Below, one piece after another: positions 52,024-61,550 of a DNA stretch of 61,601 bases. A program made the position numbers and the translations under genes. Each line of letters begins with the position of its first letter. Position 1 is the stretch's first letter. The stretch is from JAFLCM01 sp964510955 (lineage in GTDB: Bacteria > Planctomycetota > Phycisphaerae > Phycisphaerales > UBA1924), in the NCBI GenBank assembly GCA_964510955.1, contig CAZEDW010000024.1, positions 1 to 61,601 of the forward strand. Direction: 5' to 3'. The notes under the pieces were generated by a model. That model ran no database searches, was not told the origin of the DNA, and worked only from the letters and a program-made list of their open reading frames with translations.

Positions 52024-54075
52024 ATGCGTCTGGGCACCAAAGTCCTGCTGCTCACGCTCGCGCTGGTCGTCGGCCTCACCGTCGCCGTGCTTGCGATCGT
52101 GCGCGACCGCGTCCGGGCCCAGGAGCTGGTCCGCACGCCGGCGGCGATCCACCGAGCGGTGTCGGAGTACTTCGAGCGGGTCGAGGCCGCCGCCGAGAAC
52201 GCGCGCACCGTGGCACGCCTGCTCTTCGGAGAGCCCGGGGCCAAGTCGGTGCTCAGCAATCTCAACCAATCCGGAGCCGCGGGCGAGAACGACCCGGCAG
52301 CAGTGCAGTTCCGCGATTACATCTTCGTCGAAACCGGCTCGCGCGAGCTGCGAGCGACGCTCGCGTCCGGGGCATCGGTCGCTCCGGCCTTTCACATTCT
52401 GTTCAACGAACGATCTGACCGCCTCACGTCGATCGCCCCCGGCGACCCCGCGCTCGACGCGGCGATCCGAGACCCCGCGATCCATTGGGACCTCGACCCA
52501 CTCATCGACGGCAACGCCCGTCGGACCGTCCGATACGCGCTGCTCGCCGGCGATCTATTCCTGGTCATCGGCGTCCCGGTCTCAACCTCCGCTCGAGCCG
52601 ACGACCCGCCCACCAACGCGTACTTCATCGGTTACCGCGTCGACGACGCCTGGGCAACAGGCTTCCTTCGGAGTGAGGCCACAGAGACTGGGAATGCGGC
52701 GCTGGGCGTCTGGTTTGTCCGGCGCGATGGAGAGCGGTACGTGTTGGGGGGTGACACATCTTTCGGCGATCCCTCGAAATGCGTGAGCGCGGTGTTCGCG
52801 TCGGGGGCGGACCTGCCGCTGGACGCCCCGCCCGCTTCAATGCGCATTGCGCTCCCCCCCGTCCAAACGCTTCTGGCAGAGGTTGTGGCCTATGAGCCCG
52901 CCCCAGGTCAACGGATGGTCCTGGCGGTCACCGCTTCCCTCGACAGGGCGCTCGAGCCGATGGAGCGCCTGCTCCGCACCATCACCCTTGTCGGCGTCGG
53001 CGCCGTCGTGGTCGCTTTCGTCGCCTGCCGCTGGATCGCCGCCCGTATCGCCCGCCCCGTCAAAGGGCTGGTGTCCGCCACCGGGCGCATCGCCGAGGGC
53101 GACTTCAACGTCGCGCTCTCCACCTCGCGCCGGGACGAGATCGGCGAGATCGCCCGTGGCCTCGACTCCATGGCGCGCGGCCTGGCCCAGCGCGATTTCA
53201 TCAAGGACACCTTCGGCAAGTTCGTTGATCCCTCCGTCGTCGCCGGGCTGCTGGAAGACCCGCAGCGTCTCCGCCCCGGCGGCGAAGAGCGCGTGCAGAC
53301 CGTGCTCATGTCCGATCTCGAGGGCTTCACCGCCCTCGCCGAGGCGCTCCGCCCGGAGCAGGTCGTTGCGCTGCTCAACGAGCACCTCGGCGCCTCGTCG
53401 GACATCGTTGCCGAGCTCAAGGGCGTGGTTGACAAGTTCATCGGCGACGCCGTCGTCGCCTTCTGGGGACCGCCGCTCACCGACGACCATGCCCACCGCG
53501 CCGTGGTCGCGGCGATGAAGATGGTCGACGCGGTCCGCGCGCTTGCCCCGCGCTGCGCCGAACTCGGCGTCCCTGCGCTCCGTCTCCGCGTCGGGGTGTC
53601 CACCGGCGAGATGCTGGTCGGGAACATCGGCTCGGCGAGCAAGTTCAACTACACCGTCATGGGCGACGCGGTCAACCTCTGCTCGCGCATCGAGGGCCTG
53701 AACAAGCACTACGCGACCGGTGTGCTCATCACCGACGCCTCGGCCGCGGCGCTCCCGCGCGAATGGACCGTCCGCGAGATCGACACGGTGCGCGTGGTGG
53801 GGCGGGCGACGCCCGTGCGGGTGTTCGAGCCGCTCGCGGCGCCGGATGCCCCCGGCGACGCGCGTCAAACCGCCGAGGCGTTGGCCCGGGCCTACAGCCG
53901 GGCGCTCGACCACTACTGCACGCGCCGATTCGAGGACGCCGCGGCCTTGTTCGACGAGTGCTCGCGCCGCTTCGACGACGGCGCGGCCCGCGCCATGTGC
54001 GAGCGCGCGAGGCTCTTCGCCGTCAGGCCGCCGCCGCCGGACTGGGACGGCGCCTGGTCACCGGGCGTGAAGTGA
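52024..54075 (+). CDS. Class III adenylate/guanylate cyclase with extracytoplasmic sensor and HAMP domain
   Basis: A 683-residue receptor cyclase. TM1 at about 6-27, a sensor domain to about 310, TM2 at 319-337, HAMP at 338-392 (RPVKGLVSATGRIAEGDFNV), then a cyclase domain at 420-605. Metal-binding Asp431 (MSDLEGFT) and Asp475 (IGDAVVAFWG); Lys471 and Asp548 (MGDAVNLCSRIE) predict ATP use; Asn551 and Arg555 complete the active site. All key residues are present, so it should be active as a homodimer. A C-terminal helical tail resembles a TPR unit (YSRALDHYCTRRFEDAAALFDEC). The signal sensed is unknown. Confidence 0.93.
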   Translation: MRLGTKVLLLTLALVVGLTVAVLAIVRDRVRAQELVRTPAAIHRAVSEYFERVEAAAENARTVARLLFGEPGAKSVLSNLNQSGAAGENDPAAVQFRDYIFVETGSRELRATLASGASVAPAFHILFNERSDRLTSIAPGDPALDAAIRDPAIHWDLDPLIDGNARRTVRYALLAGDLFLVIGVPVSTSARADDPPTNAYFIGYRVDDAWATGFLRSEATETGNAALGVWFVRRDGERYVLGGDTSFGDPSKCVSAVFASGADLPLDAPPASMRIALPPVQTLLAEVVAYEPAPGQRMVLAVTASLDRALEPMERLLRTITLVGVGAVVVAFVACRWIAARIARPVKGLVSATGRIAEGDFNVALSTSRRDEIGEIARGLDSMARGLAQRDFIKDTFGKFVDPSVVAGLLEDPQRLRPGGEERVQTVLMSDLEGFTALAEALRPEQVVALLNEHLGASSDIVAELKGVVDKFIGDAVVAFWGPPLTDDHAHRAVVAAMKMVDAVRALAPRCAELGVPALRLRVGVSTGEMLVGNIGSASKFNYTVMGDAVNLCSRIEGLNKHYATGVLITDASAAALPREWTVREIDTVRVVGRATPVRVFEPLAAPDAPGDARQTAEALARAYSRALDHYCTRRFEDAAALFDECSRRFDDGAARAMCERARLFAVRPPPPDWDGAWSPGVK

Positions 54076-54114
54076 CCCACCCCGCCGACCCGCGTCGGAT
54101 CCCTCGATCGACCG

Positions 54115-54243
54115 CTATTTCTTCGCGGCCTTCTTGAGTTTCTCCGCACATTCCTGGCAGCACACGACCGTGGTCTTGCCGTCGGACTTCACGGTGATGC
54201 CCTTGTCCTTGATCTCCCAGTCGCACACGGGACACTTGGCCAT
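54115..54243 (-). CDS. Zinc-ribbon (TRASH/YHS-like) mini-protein
   Basis: A 42-residue protein with two CxxC pairs: KCPVCDWEIKDKGI and VVCCQECAEKLKK, spaced as in small TRASH/YHS metal-binding domains. ATG 54243 follows GAGGA at good spacing. A start at 54351 would add 36 residues including a poly-Gly stretch and overlap the araC-type gene; less likely. It could buffer or sense a metal. It may be the last gene of a fur-like/araC-like/zinc-ribbon unit. Confidence 0.7.
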   Translation of the reverse strand: MAKCPVCDWEIKDKGITVKSDGKTTVVCCQECAEKLKKAAKK

Positions 54244-54340
54244 GTCTGGATCCTCGTCTGGATGCTTCGTCGCGCCGACGTCCGGCCCGAACTGCACACA
54301 GCATGCACCGCCGCCGCCTCCCGGGCTTGGAACGGGTTGC

Positions 54341-55249
54341 TCAGTTGCCAAGCCGACGGCGCCACGCCCGGAGGTCTGAGTGATCGCACTTCCGTAGCGC
54401 CGCCGGCGGCATCCCCACCGCGCGCGTGAAGGCGTTGGTGAAGTGCGAGTGATCGAAGTAGCCGCACGAGAGCGCGACGCGGGTGAGGTCGGTCTCTCCC
54501 GACAGCATCATGTCGATCGCGCCACGCAGCTTCAAGCCCGCCGCGTACGAGCGGATTGTTTCCCCGGTTTCGCGCCTGAACGTACGGCTGAGATGGAAGG
54601 CCGAGCAGTGCGCCGCGCGAGCCAGCGAGGCCAGCGACGGGGCAGCGCCCCGCGACCGGACGAGCAACTCCTTCGCCGACGAGACGCGCTCTCGGTCCGC
54701 CTCGGTTGTTCCACTGCGCGCGGCGCGCCGCGAACGCGCCCCGAGAACGTCCAGCCCTGAGCGGATTGCACGGGCGGCCAGTTCGAGGGCGACCTCTTCG
54801 ACGGCAATGGCGCCGCGCGACCCCGATCTCCCCTCGACGAGCGCACGGTAGAGCCCCCGGTGCAGGAGGTCGGTCCGCTGATCGGTCGGGGCGCTCATGA
54901 GGCCCTCGGGCAACGCGGTCCCGTCGGCGGATTCACCGGCATGCCCGCTCGTGACCGCGCGCAGCTCGCTCTCGCTGAGCCGGATGATCGTGCAATCGTC
55001 GCCGCCCGTGTCGAGGTGGCCGACGCGGTACGACGGGCCGGGCCGGAAGAACAGCACCTGGTTCGCGTCGGCGACGATCCGCTCACGCCCGAAGTGCTTG
55101 ACGAACGCGCCCCGCCTGACAAAAACGATCGAGACCGAGTCAGAGTGCTCCTCCGCCCCGCACGCCGTGCAGTCCGGACGGCAGCGCGACGACGTCACGC
55201 TGGCCACCGGCCCGGTGAAGAGCGATGTGAAGCGGAGGAACGCTGGCAT
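54341..55249 (-). CDS. AraC-family transcriptional regulator
   Basis: A 302-residue regulator. The N-terminal cupin-like sensor region starts with a Cys-rich stretch (RCRPDCTAC) and VSIVFVRRGAFVKHFG. The C-terminal double HTH runs from about 195: SLASLARAAHCSAFHLSRTFRRETGETI and LTRVALSCGYFDHSHFTNAFTRAVG, the latter with the classic second-HTH signature. Lies 39 bp after the fur-like gene on the same strand. Target and ligand unknown. Confidence 0.9.
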   Translation of the reverse strand: MPAFLRFTSLFTGPVASVTSSRCRPDCTACGAEEHSDSVSIVFVRRGAFVKHFGRERIVADANQVLFFRPGPSYRVGHLDTGGDDCTIIRLSESELRAVTSGHAGESADGTALPEGLMSAPTDQRTDLLHRGLYRALVEGRSGSRGAIAVEEVALELAARAIRSGLDVLGARSRRAARSGTTEADRERVSSAKELLVRSRGAAPSLASLARAAHCSAFHLSRTFRRETGETIRSYAAGLKLRGAIDMMLSGETDLTRVALSCGYFDHSHFTNAFTRAVGMPPAALRKCDHSDLRAWRRRLGN

Positions 55250-55288
55250 CGGCGTGAAGCGTAGCGGGCGCAGACCCCGACAGAACGA

Positions 55289-55837
55289 TCACCGAGATCG
55301 CTCGGCCCCGGTCGCGAAGATCTGGAACCTGTGCCCACGCACCGTCAGCCCCAGTCGCTTGCAGATCGCTTCGCGCAGCTCCACCAGCTCCGGCACCTCG
55401 ATCTGCAGAACCTGCTGCGTGTCCACACGGATTACCAGGTCCCGCGGCTGCCGGCCGTACGCGAGCTGGTAGTGCGCGTGGTCGGCGTCGAACAGCACCT
55501 GCTGGATGATCCCCGCGTCCTGCAGCAACCGGATGGTCCGGTACATCGTCGCCTTGCTCACCCGGTACCCGCGCGAACGCACCCGTTCCAGCAACTGGTC
55601 CGCCTGGAAGATGTCGTCGATCTCCAGCAGCACGTCGAGCACCTGGGCGCGCTCAGGCGTGTATTTTTGGCCTAGCCCCTTCAAGTACCGCCGGAACACC
55701 GCGCAGAGAGGTTCAAGCATTGTCGGCGGGAGCACGGAGCCAGCCCCGGTGGTCTGCACAAGGCCGGGCGCTCCGGCCCCCGGGGCGCCTGAAGCCGCGG
55801 CACGAACGCTCGAACTGGCCTTCACTCGCTGTCGCAT
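55289..55837 (-). CDS. Fur-family transcriptional regulator without the C-terminal zinc site
   Basis: A 182-residue protein with a 35-residue low-complexity N-terminal extension before the Fur winged helix: KYTPERAQVLDVLLEIDDIFQADQLLERVRSRGYRVSKATMYRTIRLLQDAGII. The metal-sensing DHAHYQL is kept in part, but the HDHLIC and later CxxC cysteines of Fur/Zur/PerR are missing. The dimer domain still follows (VDTQQVLQIEVPELVELREAICKRLGL). An internal Met (55720) could start a Fur-sized form. A palindrome lies 17 bp upstream of the start codon. Probably iron, peroxide or another metal response; not resolvable here. Confidence 0.85.
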   Translation of the reverse strand: MRQRVKASSSVRAAASGAPGAGAPGLVQTTGAGSVLPPTMLEPLCAVFRRYLKGLGQKYTPERAQVLDVLLEIDDIFQADQLLERVRSRGYRVSKATMYRTIRLLQDAGIIQQVLFDADHAHYQLAYGRQPRDLVIRVDTQQVLQIEVPELVELREAICKRLGLTVRGHRFQIFATGAERSR

Positions 55838-55854
55838 GCGCTGATCCTCTGCGT

Positions 55855-55870
55855 TGAGACTAGCGTCTCA
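55855..55870. promoter_or_regulatory. Palindrome upstream of the fur-like gene
   Basis: TGAGACTAGCGTCTCA: 6-bp arms TGAGAC/GTCTCA around TAGC, in the gap between the divergent fur-like gene and the VOC-domain gene. A dimeric repressor site, most simply for autoregulation by the Fur-family protein. Confidence 0.55.
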
Positions 55871-56007
55871 GCCGTTTCGACACCACCCGCCGCCGCGCGG
55901 ACCCGAGACCGCCCGTGCATCGCCCGCCCGCCCCGCCGGTACCATGATCCCCTTGATCCACCTCCGCCGCCCCGTCCGGCAGTCCGCGCCACACAAGGAA
56001 AAACGCC

Positions 56008-56391
56008 ATGCCCAAGCCGTGCCCCGTCGTCCACTTCGAGATCGGTTGCCAGGACATCAACAAATCCCGCGCGTTCTACGCCGCCGCGTTCGGCTGGGAC
56101 TACATGCCCGGCGCCCCCAACATGGCGATGGTCGGCAACCTGGGCCCCATGGCCCCGACCAAGACCGACGGCATCGGCGGTCACCTGAACTCGCTCGGCC
56201 ACCCGCCGCACCAGTACGTCACCTTTTACATCATGGTCGATGACATCGAGGCCACGCTCACGCAGATCACGAAGCTCGGCGGCACTATGCTGATCCCCAA
56301 GCAGGAAGTGCCAGGTATGGGCTGGTTCGCGTGGTTCAAGGACCCCGAGGGAAATGCACTGGGGTTGTGGAAGGTAATGATGCCTCGCTGA
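56008..56391 (+). CDS. VOC-superfamily (glyoxalase/bleomycin resistance-like) protein
   Basis: A 127-residue protein with two beta-alpha-beta-beta-beta modules: VVHFEIGCQDINKSRAFYAAAFGWDY and YVTFYIMVDDIEATLTQITKLGG, then WFAWFKDPEGNALGLW. Metal-ligand positions His9/Glu11 and a late Glu (DPEGN) are present. AAGGAAA precedes the ATG. Substrate unknown; divergent from the fur-like gene across the palindrome at 55855. Confidence 0.88.
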   Translation: MPKPCPVVHFEIGCQDINKSRAFYAAAFGWDYMPGAPNMAMVGNLGPMAPTKTDGIGGHLNSLGHPPHQYVTFYIMVDDIEATLTQITKLGGTMLIPKQEVPGMGWFAWFKDPEGNALGLWKVMMPR

Positions 56392-56425
56392 CCGCACGCG
56401 TCTCGGGAAGTCCAAGTCGCACCAA

Positions 56426-57208
56426 CTACCCGCATGACTGCCCGAATCGGACCAAAAGCGCTGTTAGGTCTGGCGTTGTCACCACGCCATCACCATTGAT
56501 ATCCCCTGTTGATCCGGGCGCAACCGACTGGCCGAACCGTGCGAGCAGCAGCGTGAGGTCGCCGGTATTCACGATGCCGTCGTGATTCAGGTCCGCCGGG
56601 CATGGCGGTGGGAAAATAGCAACGATGAAGTTGTCAACCCCGCTCGAGGAGTTGATCGGGGCGCCGCCGCCGGTGCCATTGCTGGAAAAGAACCCGAATC
56701 GCAGCGGGGCGCCGGCACCGGAGAAGTCGGGGGAATCCGGCCCGTTATGGAAATCTGACGACGCAAGGCTGACAAACGCCAAATCCGTGCGCCAGCCCGA
56801 GTTGGTGAGCGCGGTAAACGTCGGCCCGAAATAGATGGTCTCACCTTGCTGAATGACCAGCCCGAAAGCCACCGCAGCGCTCGTGCCGCCATTGAAGCAG
56901 TTGACGTCCAGCGACATGCCCACGGCGTCCACCGCCCCGACGACCGAGCCTTCATGGAGATGGACCACCAGGCCCTGAGCGATGTTCTGTGTGCTGAACT
57001 GATGGATGGTGCGGTAGGCGTCGGGGTTTCCACCGGCGCCAGCCTGGCCCACAGAATAGCCGAATCCGCCAGTGGGGTTGAGCACTGTTTCAGTCCACGA
57101 CGATGGGTCCATCGTGCCGTCGTTGATGAGTACGTACGAGCCGAGTGCCGTCATGCTGGCAGCGAGCACGACGGCCGCCGGAAGCACGCAGAGCGCGCGG
57201 TTTGCCAT
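56426..57208 (-). CDS. Secreted protein with C-terminal Cys-bounded dockerin-like domain
   Basis: A 260-residue exported protein: signal peptide (ALCVLPAAVVLAASMTALGS), a compact beta-rich domain (YVLINDGTMDPSSWTETVLN ... FVSLASSDFHNGPDSPDFSG) and a dockerin-like C-terminus. The latter begins PPCPADLNHDGIVNTGDLTLLLARFGQ, has a second loop DINGDGVVTTPDL and ends GQSCG. The Cys-to-Cys frame matches the gene at 6212, so the two share a sorting or anchoring signal. AAGGAG lies before ATG 57208. A long overlapping ORF upstream is an antisense frame of ahcY. Confidence 0.85.
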   Translation of the reverse strand: MANRALCVLPAAVVLAASMTALGSYVLINDGTMDPSSWTETVLNPTGGFGYSVGQAGAGGNPDAYRTIHQFSTQNIAQGLVVHLHEGSVVGAVDAVGMSLDVNCFNGGTSAAVAFGLVIQQGETIYFGPTFTALTNSGWRTDLAFVSLASSDFHNGPDSPDFSGAGAPLRFGFFSSNGTGGGAPINSSSGVDNFIVAIFPPPCPADLNHDGIVNTGDLTLLLARFGQSVAPGSTGDINGDGVVTTPDLTALLVRFGQSCG

Positions 57209-57327
57209 TGTCACTCCTTGAGGCGTCATAGGCGGGAGTGGACACCATACCGCGGGGCGTATTGAGTTCAATGAGTGAGTGGCAAGATTCCCGCGAGCCG
57301 CCAATCCAGCTTTGCCATCCGGCCTGT

Positions 57328-58887
<1,560 letters not shown>

Positions 58888-58917
58888 GGTGGTTCTCTTC
58901 AGGATCGTCCTGCTGAC

Positions 58918-58956
58918 TGGGTCGTATGGGTCGCATAGGACCCACAGGTCCCATGA
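58918..58956. repeat. GGGTCNTATG-type dispersed repeat
   Basis: TGGGTCGTATGGGTCGCATA followed by GGACCCACAGGTCCCATGA: staggered GGGTC and GGACCC units with internal dyads, in the 84-bp gap between the sahR-like gene and ahcY. A third short-repeat type in the window, again intergenic. Confidence 0.5.
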
Positions 58957-58971
58957 AAATCTCGTTGAAGG

Positions 58972-59934
58972 TCAAGGTCGCTCGGCAGTCGCGACAAACA
59001 ACCCCGGACCCTTCGCCTCCGCTTCCGGGGGGATCGGCGTTATCCGGGTATCGGTGAAGCCCGATTCGTCCAGCAGACTGCGGATAGTTGTCTCGTTGAA
59101 TCCCAGGTGAACATGGCCCATGGTATGGCGGTACGCCGCGCGGTCATGCTCGAACATGTCCATCACCAGCAGCCGCCCGCCGGGCTTGATGATGCGGCGC
59201 AGCTCGCCCAGCGCCTCGCCGAGCTCGCGCACATGGTGCATCACCAGGAGGCACATCGCGGCGTCAACACTCGCGTCCCCGAGCGGCAACGCCTCGATCG
59301 GGCCGTCCACAAACGTGACGTTTCTGATGCCCACCCCTGAAAGCCGCTTCCTCGCCGCCTGCAGCATCGGCTCGGACTGATCGACCGCGATCACCTGGCG
59401 GACGAACGGCGCGATCAGCTCGGCACCGTTCCCCGTTCCGCACCCAATGTCCGCGACCACCCAATGGCGCGGCAGCAGCCCCATCATCGCTCGAAGGGTG
59501 ACCGACCCACCGAACAGCTCGGCCCGCACCGCGTCCCACTCTCCGGACACGCGCCCGAAGAATGACACGCTGTCCGTGCGCCGCTCGGCCAGCACCCCCT
59601 GCAGACGCCGAGCGTCCTCGTCGAAGTGCGGGTCGCCGGCGCGGGCCAACTGCTCCCGGATCGTCAGCCATAGCGCCCGCGCCTCGGGCGGCAGGTCGTC
59701 GAGCGTGAGCCGGTAATACGCCGCCGTCCCCTCGGCCCGCTTATCGATCCACCCCGCCTCGGCCAGCACCTTGAGGTTCCGGCTGACCGTGGACTGCGGC
59801 AACTGCACCACCCGCGAAACCTCTCCGACGGACAGATCGCTGGACTCAAGAATCCGGGCCAGGCGAAGCCGCAGTGGCTCGCTCAGGGCGGCCAGACGGT
59901 GGGTCAGCAAGATGGATGGGTCTGCGCGTTTCAT
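58972..59934 (-). CDS. ArsR-family regulator fused to a SAM/SAH-binding methyltransferase domain (SahR-like)
   Basis: A 320-residue protein. Residues 10-80 are an ArsR winged helix (LRLRLARILESSDLSVGEVSRVVQLPQSTVSRNLKVL; wing AEGTAAYYRL). Residues 125-310 form a class I methyltransferase fold with VVADIGCGTGNGAEL (159-173) and a DQSE acidic loop. Metal-site cysteines of ArsR are absent. ArsR-type regulators called SahR respond to S-adenosylhomocysteine and control ahcY; the fusion and the next gene ahcY fit that role. The start MKRADPSILL lies inside its own putative operator. Confidence 0.88.
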   Translation of the reverse strand: MKRADPSILLTHRLAALSEPLRLRLARILESSDLSVGEVSRVVQLPQSTVSRNLKVLAEAGWIDKRAEGTAAYYRLTLDDLPPEARALWLTIREQLARAGDPHFDEDARRLQGVLAERRTDSVSFFGRVSGEWDAVRAELFGGSVTLRAMMGLLPRHWVVADIGCGTGNGAELIAPFVRQVIAVDQSEPMLQAARKRLSGVGIRNVTFVDGPIEALPLGDASVDAAMCLLVMHHVRELGEALGELRRIIKPGGRLLVMDMFEHDRAAYRHTMGHVHLGFNETTIRSLLDESGFTDTRITPIPPEAEAKGPGLFVATAERP

Positions 59935-59951
59935 CCGTTTATGCGGATGAA
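59930..59951. promoter_or_regulatory. Palindromic operator overlapping the sahR-like start
   Basis: TTCATCCG-TTTATG-CGGATGAA: perfect 8-bp arms with a 6-bp centre. It spans the ATG (59934-59932) of the ArsR-methyltransferase gene, so bound repressor would block initiation. Likely autoregulation and control of ahcY. Confidence 0.7.
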
Positions 59952-60109
59952 GTGTAGAAAGACTCAAAGGCCTGTCAAGTCGCTGCCAACGGCAGGTGGC
60001 AGGTCTGATAACCAGCGTTTCCGCCAACCGCCGGTGCCTCGCGCCAGGGGGCAGGGTCGCACGCAAGCCCGAAGGCCGCTCCTCTCGCTTCTCAAATCTG
60101 ATTCAATGT

Positions 60110-60140
60110 CCCTCCGCGCCCTCCGCGTCTCCGCGGTGAA
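60110..60140 (+). repeat. CCGCGG repeat arm abutting the hydantoinase ribosome site
   Basis: CCCTCCGCG, CCCTCCGCG and TCTCCGCGGTGAA units, one base shorter than the arms at 30678 and 30807. It ends directly at AAAAAGGAG, the ribosome site of the next gene, so the repeat lies within its leader. Confidence 0.75.
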
Positions 60141-60152
60141 AAAGGAGTGCCT

Positions 60153-61550
60153 ATGCCTCTGTTGATCAAGAACGGCCGCATCATCACCGCCACCGACGAC
60201 TACCACGCCGACGTCTACGCCGCCGGCGAAACCGTGACGCGCATCGAGAAGGGCATCGACCCCAAAACCTGCGCCCCCGGCACCGAGGTGATCGACGCCG
60301 CGGGCAAATACGTCTTCCCAGGCTTCATCGACCCCCACGTCCACGTGTACCTGCCCTTCATGGGCACCTACGCCAAGGACACCTGGGAAACCGCGAGCCG
60401 CGCCGCGCTGGCCGGCGGCACCACCACCCTGATCGAGATGATCTGCCCCGGCAAGGGCGATGAGCCTCTCGCTGCCTACGAGTCCTGGCTCAGTAAGGCG
60501 CAGGGGCCATCCGGGGGGTCGCACTGCGATTTCACCTTTCACATGGGCGTAACCCGCTGGGACTCGCTTGCCGAGAGCCAGTTCCGCGAGATCGTCAGGC
60601 GCGGCATCCGCTCGTTCAAGGTGTTCCTCGCCTACAAGGGCGCGCTCGGTGTCGATGACCGCGAGCTGTACCACACCCTCAAGCTCGCCAAGGAGCTCGG
60701 CGTCGTCGTCACCGCCCACTGCGAGAACGAAACGCTCGTAGACGAGCGGCAGAAGGAGCTGATCGCCGCCGGCAAGCTCGGCCCGGAATGGCACGAGCCG
60801 TCGCGCCCCGTGCAAGTAGAGGCCGAGGGCGTGCACCACCTGATGACCTTCGCCGAGCTGACCGGGGCCGAGGTCTACATCGTCCACACCAGTTGCGAGG
60901 AAGCCGTCCACGAAGCCCACTGCGGCATCGCCCGCGGCGTGAAGTGCCACATCGAGAGCGTGATCCCGCATTTCGTTCTGGATTCGAGCCACGCAGAAAA
61001 GGCCGGCTTTGAAGGCGCCAAGTTTGTGATGTCGCCCCCCCTGCGGGCGAAGCGCCACCCTGAGTTCCTCTGGAAAGCCCTCGCCGCCGGGATGGTCCAC
61101 ACCGTCGCCACCGACCACGCGCCGTTCGACTTCGAGACCCAGAAGGTGATGGGCAAGCCGCCCCAGAGCAACTTCACCAAGATCCCCAACGGCATCCCCA
61201 GCGTCGAGCACCGCGTGAACCTGCTCTACAACCACGGCGTGTGCACCGGACGCCTCAGCCTCAACCGCTTCGTCGAGTGCGCCAGCACCGCCGCGGCCCG
61301 CATCTTTGGATTGAAAGGCAAGGGCACGGTCGCAGTGGGGGCCGACGCCGATCTGGTGGTGTACGACCCGGCCTACCGCGGCACTATCTCCGCCAAGACA
61401 CACCAGATGGCCACAGACTACGACGCCTTTGAGGGGTGGGAGATCAAGGGGAGGGCGAGCGCGGTCTCGGTGAGAGGGACGGTCAAGGTCAGGGACGCAA
61501 AGGTGACCGCGCCAGATCGAGATGGCAGGTTGTGCCCTCGAGAGAGTTAG
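60153..61550 (+). CDS. Dihydropyrimidinase / D-hydantoinase family amidohydrolase
   Basis: A 465-residue cyclic amidohydrolase opening dihydropyrimidine or hydantoin rings. Binuclear metal ligands are all present: His62 and His64 (DPHVHVYLP), the Lys to be carbamylated (Lys162 in FLAYKGALG), His189 (TAHCENE), His245 (IVHTSC) and Asp321 (ATDHAPF). The ending WEIKGRASAVSVRGTVKVRDAKV is the usual C-terminal barrel. AAAAAGGAG precedes ATG 60153. Dihydropyrimidinase and hydantoinase cannot be told apart by sequence alone. Nothing further is seen in the last 50 bp. Confidence 0.92.
   Translation: MPLLIKNGRIITATDDYHADVYAAGETVTRIEKGIDPKTCAPGTEVIDAAGKYVFPGFIDPHVHVYLPFMGTYAKDTWETASRAALAGGTTTLIEMICPGKGDEPLAAYESWLSKAQGPSGGSHCDFTFHMGVTRWDSLAESQFREIVRRGIRSFKVFLAYKGALGVDDRELYHTLKLAKELGVVVTAHCENETLVDERQKELIAAGKLGPEWHEPSRPVQVEAEGVHHLMTFAELTGAEVYIVHTSCEEAVHEAHCGIARGVKCHIESVIPHFVLDSSHAEKAGFEGAKFVMSPPLRAKRHPEFLWKALAAGMVHTVATDHAPFDFETQKVMGKPPQSNFTKIPNGIPSVEHRVNLLYNHGVCTGRLSLNRFVECASTAAARIFGLKGKGTVAVGADADLVVYDPAYRGTISAKTHQMATDYDAFEGWEIKGRASAVSVRGTVKVRDAKVTAPDRDGRLCPRES

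Noticed and set aside
58888..58971. Possible SAH riboswitch before ahcY
   Set aside because: The 84-nt gap is largely the GGGTC repeat; I could not find the conserved SAH-riboswitch core, and an ArsR-type protein regulator with a clear operator is present.
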